Positions 1 to 6,543 of a stretch of 9,804 nt of DNA are shown here, in pieces. The stretch is from the NCBI GenBank assembly GCA_019508105.1, contig JAEKMB010000304.1:1-9804 (forward strand), read 5' to 3'. The notes beneath the pieces are model-generated. The model saw nothing but the letters and a program-made list of their open reading frames with translations. It searched no databases and was not told where the DNA came from. This DNA is from Alphaproteobacteria bacterium (lineage in GTDB: Bacteria > Pseudomonadota > Alphaproteobacteria > Micropepsales > Micropepsaceae). Both the position numbers and the translations under genes were made by a program. How positions within the stretch are numbered: position 1 is the stretch's first letter; the number at the start of each line of letters is the position of its first letter.

Positions 1-3
1 CCG

Positions 4-1542
4 GTGAGCAGCGCCGCCGACACGCCCCTCAAAGGAGCCGCGCTGGCGGTCACCGCTTTCGCGCTGGCCATGGGCACCTTCATGCAGGTGCTCGACACCA
101 CCATCGCCAATGTCTCGCTACCCACCATTGCCGGCAATCTGGGCGCTTCCACCGGTCAGTCCACCTGGATCATCACCGCTTTTGTCGTCGCCAACGGCAT
201 CGGCGTGCCCATTACCGGCTGGCTGATGAACCGCTATGGCGTGGTGAAGGTCTTTGTCCTGTCGGTGCTGGGCTTCACCATCGCGTCTCTGCTGTGCGGC
301 CTGGCCTGGAGCCTGGAGTCGCTGGTATTCTTCCGCGTGCTGCAGGGCGCGGTGTCCGGTCCCATCATTCCGGGCTCCCAGGCGCTGATGCTGTCCATTT
401 TTCCGCGCCAGCGGCGCACCACGGCCCTGGCCATCTGGTCCATCACCACCCTGGTGGCGCCGATCTGCGGTCCTATTCTGGGCGGCTATATCTCGGACTC
501 ATGGAACTGGGGCTGGATATTCCTGATCAATGTGCCGGTGGGGCTGGTGGTGGCGGCGCTGTGCTGGAGCAACCTGGCATCGCGCGAAAGCGCCACGGCC
601 AAGCCGCCGATCGACATGGTGGGGCTGGGCCTCCTGATCGTCTGGGCCGGCGCGCTGCAGGTGATGCTGGACACCGGCAAGAATGCCGACTGGTTCGGCT
701 CCACCCAGATCGTCGTGCTGGCGCTGGTGGCGGCGGCCGGCTTGATCGCCTTCCTGCTGTGGGAGCTGACCGAGGAGCATCCCATCCTGGACTTGTCCCT
801 GTTCCGCGAGCGCAACTTCACCCTGGGCACCATCGTCTTCTGCCTGGGCAATGGCGTGTTCCTGGCCAATATGCTGCTGATCCCGCTCTGGCTGCAGACC
901 CAGCTTGGCTATACCGCCACCTGGGCGGGACTGGTCAGTGCGCCCACCGGCGCCATCGCCGTCCTAATGACGCCGCTGGCGGCCCGGTTGATGAACCGTT
1001 TCGATGCCAGGCTGGTCGCCACCGTGGCTTTCGCCGCCTCGGCGATTTCCTATTTCATGCGCGCCGGACTCACCGCGGATGCCAGCTTCATGGCCATCGC
1101 CCTGCCGCTGATGGTGCAGGGCATCTCCTCCGGTTCTTTCTTCATCGCCACCATCTCCATTCTGCTGGACGGCGTGCCGAAGGCGAAAATCCCCGCCGCC
1201 GCCAGCCTATCCAACTTCGCGCGCATCATCGCGGCGGGCTTTTCGGTGTCGCTGGTCACCACCTTCTGGGACCGGCGCGAGGCGCTGCATCAAAGCCGGC
1301 TGGCCGACATGACCTCGGGCTTCACACCGGCGTTCAACGCCATGCTGTCGTCGCTGCAGGAGATGGGCCTGTCCGAACTGGCCGCCAAGGGCGCGGTGCT
1401 GCGCGGCATGATCGGGCAGTCCTACCTGCTGGCCTCGGTGGACATGTTCATGGTCTCGGCCTGGCTGTGCCTGGCGGCGATCGTGCTGGTATGGCTGTGC
1501 CGCAGGCCGAAGGCCCATGATGCGCCGCAGCCGGCGGATTAA
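4..1542 (+). CDS. EmrB/QacA-type (DHA2) MFS drug/metabolite exporter
   Basis: Inner-membrane proton-driven exporter of 512 residues, the usual length for the 14-span DHA2 family. Seen: the family signature LDTTIANVSLP at residues 30-40, a motif-A-like loop GWLMNRYG at about 72-79, and a motif-C-like stretch with GPILGG followed by WNWGWIFLINVPVG, typical of EmrB. Hydrophobic segments run along the whole protein and the C-terminus ends in a short basic tail. The start is a GTG at position 4; only three bases lie upstream, so its ribosome binding site cannot be judged and a slightly earlier start is possible. EmrB proteins usually work with an HlyD/EmrA adaptor, which would be expected just left of the window. 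The TAA stop shares four bases (TTAA) with the stop of the convergent ligase gene. Role in exporting the product of the neighbouring biosynthetic genes is inferred from position only. Confidence 0.92.
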   Translation: MSSAADTPLKGAALAVTAFALAMGTFMQVLDTTIANVSLPTIAGNLGASTGQSTWIITAFVVANGIGVPITGWLMNRYGVVKVFVLSVLGFTIASLLCGLAWSLESLVFFRVLQGAVSGPIIPGSQALMLSIFPRQRRTTALAIWSITTLVAPICGPILGGYISDSWNWGWIFLINVPVGLVVAALCWSNLASRESATAKPPIDMVGLGLLIVWAGALQVMLDTGKNADWFGSTQIVVLALVAAAGLIAFLLWELTEEHPILDLSLFRERNFTLGTIVFCLGNGVFLANMLLIPLWLQTQLGYTATWAGLVSAPTGAIAVLMTPLAARLMNRFDARLVATVAFAASAISYFMRAGLTADASFMAIALPLMVQGISSGSFFIATISILLDGVPKAKIPAAASLSNFARIIAAGFSVSLVTTFWDRREALHQSRLADMTSGFTPAFNAMLSSLQEMGLSELAAKGAVLRGMIGQSYLLASVDMFMVSAWLCLAAIVLVWLCRRPKAHDAPQPAD

Positions 1543-3095
1543 GTCACGTAACGGGCCAGAATCGCCTTGCGGTCGATCTTCAGATTGGGCCGCAGCATGC
1601 CGTTTTCGCGCGTGAAGGGCTCGTCGGCAAAGATCACTTCGACAAAGGGGGCGGCCTTTTTCGCGGATGGCAGGCTGCCGACAAACTTCTTCACCCGCTG
1701 GCGGGCTTCCTTGCCGCCCGGCGGCACCAGATCCACCACGCAGGTCAATTGCGTGGCATGGGGCCGAAAGCAGATCACCGCATGGGACACGTCGGGGCTG
1801 TTGTTGAGTTCCTGCTCGATGGTTTCAGGATGGATCTTGGTCCCGCCCGGCGTGATCAGGAGCTCTTTCTTGCGCCCGAGCAGGTAGAGATTGCCGTCCT
1901 TGTCGAGCCGGCCCATATCGCCGGTGGCGATGCGCCCAGGAGCCACGAAGGTGCGCTCATTCTCGCCTTCGGCGCACTGGAAGTAGCGCAGCGTCAAGGG
2001 GGCCTGGCGCGTGACGATGATTTCGCCGTCCGGTGCGAACGTCAGGCTGGTGCCCGGCAGCACCTTCCCGACCGAGCCGAACTGCCGGGACTCGGCGGGG
2101 CGATAGGTGATGGAGCCCGCCTCCACCATGCCATAGGACTCGCATAAGGGCAGCTGCATGCGCTGGAAGAATTTTCCCAGATTGCGGCGGATCGGCGCCA
2201 TGCCGGTCACCAGCATCCGCATGTTGTTGCCGAACTGCTTGTAGAAATCCTGGAACAGAGTGCGCGCCAAGCCCTGGCGCAGGGGCGAAGGCACGAAACT
2301 CAGCACCGAGCCCAGCGCCCCCCACAGCGCTTTTTTCCAGGCGGGATATTTCTCATACTCGCTGTACATCATCTGATACAGCACCGGCGGCGCGATCAGC
2401 ACTGTGGGATTGAGCGCCGGCATGGCGGCGAACAGCTGGGTATAGTCGGTGATGATAAGGTCGAAGTCGTACCACAGCGCCGAATAGCACAGGTTGCGTT
2501 GCTGGAAATTCGACATGGGCAGAAACAGCAGCAGCCTGTCGGAGGAGCGCATCTGCAGCGCCTCGATCACCGGCGGTATGGTCTCTTCCACACCCTTGCG
2601 GCTGATCACCAGGCCCTTCAGGCCGCCGGCCGAACCTGAAGAAAAGACCAGACTGTGCTGGTCGGCTTCGTCCGCGTCCCCGGAAGGCGGCCGTTCCTGG
2701 GCGTGGACGTCGCTGTTATGGGCGTCCAGGAAGGCGACATGGGCGGGCTTGTCGGCAAAAATCCGCGCATGACTTTTGGCGATCAGCAGCAGGGCGATGT
2801 TGTACTGGTCCAGCAGATCCTGATTCACCTTGCCGGCGAAATCATCGGTAAAGGGCACCAGGATGGCGCCCAGTTCGATCAGCGCCAGGTCATGCACCAG
2901 CCATTGATAGGAATTGGGGGCGTAAATGCCCACCCGGGTGCCCACCCCCACGCCCCAGTTGCGCAGCCGGGTGCGGGCGTCGACGACATCGGCGTGCAGG
3001 GCGGCATGGGGATGGCGGACGGTCTTGCCGCGATCGAAAGTGTATACAGACGCCTTTTTCCCCGGGAGGGCGGCAACCAGGCTGCGAAAATCCAT
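1539..3095 (-). CDS. Free-standing AMP-forming acyl/aminoacyl ligase (ANL superfamily, FadD-like)
   Basis: Cytoplasmic ATP-dependent adenylating enzyme, 518 residues. Motifs in order: phosphate loop SSGSAGGLKG at 152-161; FLPMSNFQQR at 191-200, where long-chain acyl-CoA synthetases usually have LPLxHxxER, so the usual His is Asn196; ESYGMVEAG at 319-327; TGD at 391-393; hinge GRKKELLITPGG at 407-418; and LRPNLKIDRK at 501-510, where Lys506 should be the catalytic A10 lysine. The last two motifs resemble long-chain acyl-CoA synthetases more than amino-acid adenylation domains. Classical FadD15-type enzymes are nearer 600 residues, so this one is short. ATG start at 3095 with a G-rich GGGGGTGGG directly upstream. 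No carrier or condensation domain is fused; a separate carrier and condensation protein lie 3.4-5.8 kb away. It probably loads an acyl or aminoacyl group onto CoA or the carrier; the substrate is unknown. It lies 74 bp downstream of the GNAT gene and may be co-transcribed with it. Confidence 0.88.
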   Translation of the reverse strand: MDFRSLVAALPGKKASVYTFDRGKTVRHPHAALHADVVDARTRLRNWGVGVGTRVGIYAPNSYQWLVHDLALIELGAILVPFTDDFAGKVNQDLLDQYNIALLLIAKSHARIFADKPAHVAFLDAHNSDVHAQERPPSGDADEADQHSLVFSSGSAGGLKGLVISRKGVEETIPPVIEALQMRSSDRLLLFLPMSNFQQRNLCYSALWYDFDLIITDYTQLFAAMPALNPTVLIAPPVLYQMMYSEYEKYPAWKKALWGALGSVLSFVPSPLRQGLARTLFQDFYKQFGNNMRMLVTGMAPIRRNLGKFFQRMQLPLCESYGMVEAGSITYRPAESRQFGSVGKVLPGTSLTFAPDGEIIVTRQAPLTLRYFQCAEGENERTFVAPGRIATGDMGRLDKDGNLYLLGRKKELLITPGGTKIHPETIEQELNNSPDVSHAVICFRPHATQLTCVVDLVPPGGKEARQRVKKFVGSLPSAKKAAPFVEVIFADEPFTRENGMLRPNLKIDRKAILARYVT

Positions 3096-3169
3096 CCCAC
3101 CCCCGGCAGAACTGATGTGTCAACGATTCGAACGTTCCCGGCGCCCCCCGGTTAAAAGGCAAGCTAGCG

Positions 3170-4405
3170 TCAGACGCGGATGTTGTCACCCGCCCGATCT
3201 GGGAGGGTGGTTTCGGCGCCAATCGCCGTGGTCAGCTTTTCTTGGCCCCCGCCGATCCGTACAGCATCGCTATCCGGTTCGAGATCGGCGGCCAACTCCA
3301 CATAATCAAAATCGGAAAAAACAAACGATTTGGCGCCGTCGAAAGTACGGAAACCGAAGCGGCCCCAAAAATTAACCAGCCGCGTCTGAGAATGGCCGTA
3401 GGCGCGGCGATACCCTTTCTTGCGGCAAAGATCGAGGCCGGCGTTTACCAACTGGAAGGCCGTCCGGGTCTTGCGGAATTCCTTGCGGACGACAAGCCGT
3501 TCCAGTTTGGCGAAATCGGCGAAAAAGCGCAGGCGCAGCCCGCCCGCCGGCTCATCGCCGATATAGGCGAGAAGATGCGTAGCGGCGAGATCGTTGCCGT
3601 CGAACTCTTCTTCATACGGGCATTCCTGTTCGCCGATATAGACAGCGCTGCGCAGGGCGATGATACGACCCAAGTCTTCCAAATTGCGGGCAACGGTTAT
3701 GCCGACAGTCTTCTGACCCGAACGAGGAACATAGCTGTCATAAATGGGCGGCTGCGGTGTACGCGGGAAAGTCCAGATATGCGGCGCTTTCGTGGCGCCG
3801 ATCTGCACGCCTTGCGTCAGGCCCAGAACCTCCTGATATTTTCGCCCCATTTCCGTAATCGGCCGGGAGTAAAGGCTGACACCGGCATACTGGGGCGATG
3901 ACATTTTCTCCATGAACAACGCGATGCCGGCCGCCAATGAGCCGGGCGCGTATACGCCCCACATGTAAATTCCCGCCGGGCGCTCTGTCGGGCCGGCTAT
4001 CAACCTCAAATCCGGACGCGTGGCGTCGAAACTATCCAGCGCCAGAACCTGCAGCCCCAGTTCGTTCAGCGGCAAAATGGCAATAAAGCCTTCACCAACC
4101 GGTTGGCGGGGATCAAACTTGCTCTTGCGCGCTAGCGCCATGATGCAGATGGGATTGTGGCGCTGTACCCTCAGGGCCTCGGCGGTAGGGGCCAAGGCAG
4201 GGATGCTCAGTCGAGCCTTATCGACCAGGTCAGCAATGACCTGCTCGCTCGGCTCAAAGATGACCAGGTGCTTGGCGACGCGAGCTGCGTCAAGCTCGTC
4301 AAGCTTGTACTTGCCGTGCTGCACCTCGCGCACGGGTTCAAGGGAACCCGCCCGTCTCTGAGACTGAGCCATGTGTTCGGCGGTTTTTAACATTTTCGAA
4401 ACCAT
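3170..4405 (-). CDS. Two-part protein with C-terminal GNAT acyltransferase domain
   Basis: About 411 residues from the ATG chosen here. Numbering below is from an upstream TTG at 4435, ten residues earlier. The C-terminal half, about 248-380, looks like a GNAT fold: a first segment ALRSAVYIGEQ, an acidic stretch EEEFDGND at 276-282, a central strand AKLERLVV at 309-316, the cofactor-loop region RKTRTA at 321-326, and GYRRAYGHSQTRLVNFWGRFGF at 341-362, where NFWGRFGF is the usual end of such domains. The loop lacks the glycines of the standard R/QxxGxG/A acetyl-CoA motif. The N-terminal 45-230 also ends in a GNAT-like pattern (SLYSRPITEMGRKYQEVLGL), so it may be a second, diverged copy; this is inference. 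No signal peptide or membrane span. Start uncertain: ATG codons at 4405, 4393 and 4372 all lack a good ribosome site; the TTG falls inside an inverted repeat and is less likely. The acyl donor (CoA or carrier-bound) and acceptor are unknown. Confidence 0.72.
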   Translation of the reverse strand: MVSKMLKTAEHMAQSQRRAGSLEPVREVQHGKYKLDELDAARVAKHLVIFEPSEQVIADLVDKARLSIPALAPTAEALRVQRHNPICIMALARKSKFDPRQPVGEGFIAILPLNELGLQVLALDSFDATRPDLRLIAGPTERPAGIYMWGVYAPGSLAAGIALFMEKMSSPQYAGVSLYSRPITEMGRKYQEVLGLTQGVQIGATKAPHIWTFPRTPQPPIYDSYVPRSGQKTVGITVARNLEDLGRIIALRSAVYIGEQECPYEEEFDGNDLAATHLLAYIGDEPAGGLRLRFFADFAKLERLVVRKEFRKTRTAFQLVNAGLDLCRKKGYRRAYGHSQTRLVNFWGRFGFRTFDGAKSFVFSDFDYVELAADLEPDSDAVRIGGGQEKLTTAIGAETTLPDRAGDNIRV

Positions 4406-4680
4406 ATGAGTTTGGCGCCCGGGTAGAAATAACAATCGCGTTTGTGGTTAGCGATTGTGGTGTACAAACTTGCAACCTGCGGTCGGCGAGGGTTCTGCTT
4501 TGCCGCCGAATCACCCTGATTATCGCTTTATTAAGCAACTGTAGACAGGGTCGCGGCCGGGGGGCGAGGACCAGGGGCCAACAGAAGATTGCACCTGCAG
4601 TCGGCATTTCGGCATGAGATGTCAGGCCTCTACGCTTGTGCTTTACCGACTGTTCAGTCTTTTTGCTGCAAAATCCGGGC
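4406..4680. other. AT-richer divergent intergenic region between GNAT and PAS genes
   Basis: This stretch separates two divergent genes and is the largest gene-free region of the window. The adjoining block 4381-4440 has 26 G/C of 60, clearly below the flanking genes. It holds an inverted repeat (4432-4458), an imperfect direct repeat (4470-4487 and 4589-4605) and a near-palindrome GCTTTATTAAGC at 4525-4536. No strong sigma-70 pair is visible in either direction. The best minus-strand candidate is TTGCAA at 4475-4470 with GCTAAC at 4452-4447 (17 bp spacer, 4/6 and 3/6 matches), which would feed the GNAT gene. No open frame in it looks real. Confidence 0.5.
4432..4458. promoter_or_regulatory. 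Inverted repeat upstream of the GNAT gene, possible operator
   Basis: ACAATCGC at 4432-4439 is matched exactly by its reverse complement GCGATTGT at 4451-4458, with an 11-base spacer. A direct repeat TTGTGGT is superimposed at 4442-4448 and 4455-4461, a 13-bp period. The element lies 27-53 bases upstream of the ATG at 4405, where a repressor or activator would act on the GNAT/ligase unit. The binding protein is unknown and no regulator gene is adjacent except the PAS protein, which has no visible DNA-binding domain. Confidence 0.35.
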
Positions 4681-5253
4681 ATGAATCTAGATGCCGCAGT
4701 CCGCACGCTTAACCAAAAGGCCGCCGAGCAGAAATGGCACTATTTCTGCGATAACGGCTTGGCCTTTACGGACGATTTTTACGACCGCTTCTTGACGACT
4801 TGGGAAACGAGGCGCGGCAGCGCCAAGATGCCGCGGCGCTCACAGATCACACCGCGCGATCTCAAAGATGTGCTGCGCAATATCGCGTTATTCGAACGGA
4901 TTTCGACGAATCCGTCCCAGTACATGTTCCGCCTGATAGGAAGCGGTCTTACCGATATCGCGGGCCATGTCACCGGTAAAACATTTGAGGAATGCGTGCC
5001 GGCTGAACTGGTGCCGCGCTGGAATGAATGTGGCGACCTTGTGCTGAACTCCGGGCAGCCGCTGCGATTTATCGGGCGCGTCCATTTCCGCGGGCGCGAA
5101 TATCTGGATGCCGAGCATCTGTATGTGCCGCTGGCCAACGACAAGGACGAACCGTCCTTTATAATGTGCCTGTGCCGCTATACGCCGCGCCGTTCCGAGA
5201 ATGAGGAAAGCTGGGAAAACCAGATCGCCTCGATCCCCGGCGCCTTGCTCTAA
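4681..5253 (+). CDS. Small stand-alone PAS-domain protein (PAS_5 type)
   Basis: A cytoplasmic protein of 190 residues, consistent in length and pattern with short alphaproteobacterial PAS_5 (PF07310) proteins. Visible family pattern: a tryptophan-containing helix followed by RRGSAKMPRRSQITPRDLKDVL, then a hydrophobic strand (NIALFERI), YMFRLIGSGLTDIAGHVTGKTFEE, and a later strand pair ending in SFIMCLCRY. This matches the layout in which a conserved W-R-G-P-R-P-L segment precedes the PAS core with RLxGxxIxxxxGxxxTGxxxxE. No kinase, GGDEF or DNA-binding domain is attached, so its output is unknown. The ATG at 4681 is preferred over an in-frame TTG 45 bases upstream because the family similarity begins downstream of it; the ribosome site is weak. 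It is transcribed away from the GNAT gene and ends 69 bp before the MFS operon, with no obvious terminator between. Confidence 0.75.
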   Translation: MNLDAAVRTLNQKAAEQKWHYFCDNGLAFTDDFYDRFLTTWETRRGSAKMPRRSQITPRDLKDVLRNIALFERISTNPSQYMFRLIGSGLTDIAGHVTGKTFEECVPAELVPRWNECGDLVLNSGQPLRFIGRVHFRGREYLDAEHLYVPLANDKDEPSFIMCLCRYTPRRSENEESWENQIASIPGALL

Positions 5254-5322
5254 CCGGACGATTTCTTTCCCAACCCGCGCTCCCATGGCATAACCTGCTG
5301 GGCGTTTCGGGGGGAATCTGTC

Positions 5323-6543
5323 ATGCGCGGCTCGATCTATTATGGCTGGGTTGTCCTGGCGGCCTCGGCCTTGTCCGAGCTGCTGGTCCAGGGGGCCACC
5401 CTCTATTCAGCCGGCCTCTTCGTCTTGCCGCTACAAACCGAATTTCATATTTCCCGCGCCGCCGCGACCAGCGCAGGCCCGATACTTTTCTTGGGTGTCG
5501 TGTTCATGGCGCCGTTGACCGGCAGGCTGTTGGACCACTGGCCGGTACGCCGGCTGATGGTGGTATGCGCGCTGATCCTGGCGGCATCACTGTGCGCGAT
5601 TGCATGGACGCATTCGCTGGCCGTGATGGCGGCAATCCTGCTGGTGCCGATGGCTGCGGTCTTCATGGGACTGGGCCAGTTGAACACCACAACCCTGGCC
5701 TCGCGGTGGTTCTATCGCCACCGCGGCTTGGCGCTGGGCATCGCCGCGGTCGCCACCTCCGGCGGCGGATTGGTGGCGCCGCTTCTGAGTCATGCCATCC
5801 AGCAATATGGCTGGCGGCAGGCCTTGTTTTATGAAGGCCTGATAACGGCGACCGTGATCATTGCCGTCACGCTTCTGGCGATACGCGACCGCCCTGCCGA
5901 TCTTGGTTTGACGGATCATCCGGAGAATCAGGGCCGCCCGTCGGCGGTCCTTGGCGATGCGCCGTCGCTGAACTGGACAATGTTCCTGTTCAGCCCTGCT
6001 TTCTGGATTCCGGCCCTCACCCTGGCGATCATTTCCGGAACCAGCCAGGTCCTGGTCGTCAGCCTGGTGCCTTATGGCGCCCAGTTGGGGATGGCCCCGA
6101 CGACGGCCGCGTTGAGCGTGTCGCTGTTCGCCATCACGGCGGCGATCACCAAGATTGGTGCTGGGCTGCTGGCCGATCGCATCAACCAGCGTTACTTGCT
6201 GACCGCCGCGGCGCTGGCAATGACCTTGTCATGGTTGTCTCTCAGTCTTTTGGCTTCGCAGCCGGCCCTGATGGTGAGCGCCTGCCTGGGGGGTGCCGCG
6301 CTGGGCTGCGCCCTCCCAACAGCGGCGGGGTTGATTGCCGGGATATTCGGCTCGGCGCATTTCGCCAGGGTCTTCAGCTGGTGCTTCACCCTGACGGCCT
6401 TGATGGCCATCGCCGCGGTGCGTTTTGCCGGCTTCATGTATGACAAGTTCGGCAATTACCATGCCGCCTTCGAAAGTTTCGCGTCCGTCATGGCCGTGCT
6501 GCTGGTGACAACTCTGCTGTTCAAGCCGCAGCGCGTGGCGTGA
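5323..6543 (+). CDS. 12-span MFS transporter (OFA/monocarboxylate-like)
   Basis: Inner-membrane transporter of 406 residues, normal for a 12-span MFS_1 protein. The N-terminal YYGWVVLAA at 6-14 and the mid-protein RDRPADLGL before the long central loop are typical of the oxalate/formate and monocarboxylate-like branch. The motif-A loop GRLLDHWPVRRLM is at 67-79, and a second half with a similar loop (GLLADRINQRYLL) follows. The start ATG has a strong ribosome site, GGGGGGAA at 5309-5316, six bases upstream, making this the likely first gene of the three-gene operon. Its TGA stop overlaps the GTG start of the condensation gene (GTGA, 6540-6543), so the two are probably translationally coupled. 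That coupling suggests export of the condensation product or import of a precursor; direction cannot be told from sequence. Confidence 0.9.
   Translation: MRGSIYYGWVVLAASALSELLVQGATLYSAGLFVLPLQTEFHISRAAATSAGPILFLGVVFMAPLTGRLLDHWPVRRLMVVCALILAASLCAIAWTHSLAVMAAILLVPMAAVFMGLGQLNTTTLASRWFYRHRGLALGIAAVATSGGGLVAPLLSHAIQQYGWRQALFYEGLITATVIIAVTLLAIRDRPADLGLTDHPENQGRPSAVLGDAPSLNWTMFLFSPAFWIPALTLAIISGTSQVLVVSLVPYGAQLGMAPTTAALSVSLFAITAAITKIGAGLLADRINQRYLLTAAALAMTLSWLSLSLLASQPALMVSACLGGAALGCALPTAAGLIAGIFGSAHFARVFSWCFTLTALMAIAAVRFAGFMYDKFGNYHAAFESFASVMAVLLVTTLLFKPQRVA

Noticed and set aside
294..1520. 408-codon plus-strand frame inside the exporter gene
   Set aside because: Low-complexity His/Arg/Gly/Ala-rich translation in a shifted frame; the exporter frame has full MFS signatures.
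3118..3123. Perfect TTGACA on the minus strand upstream of the ligase gene
   Set aside because: With a 17-bp spacer the -10 would fall on the start codon (3100-3095) and reads poorly, so it cannot drive that gene as annotated.
3122..3136. Minus-strand AACG-TTCGAAT-CGTT resembling a tRNA T-arm, possible attachment site
   Set aside because: Only a 4-bp stem forms, no acceptor stem, anticodon arm or CCA end is found around it, and there is no integrase or repeated copy in the window.
5289..5294. CATAAC as a -10 box for the MFS operon
   Set aside because: The matching -35 position (5266-5271) reads TTTCCC, so no convincing promoter pair is present.
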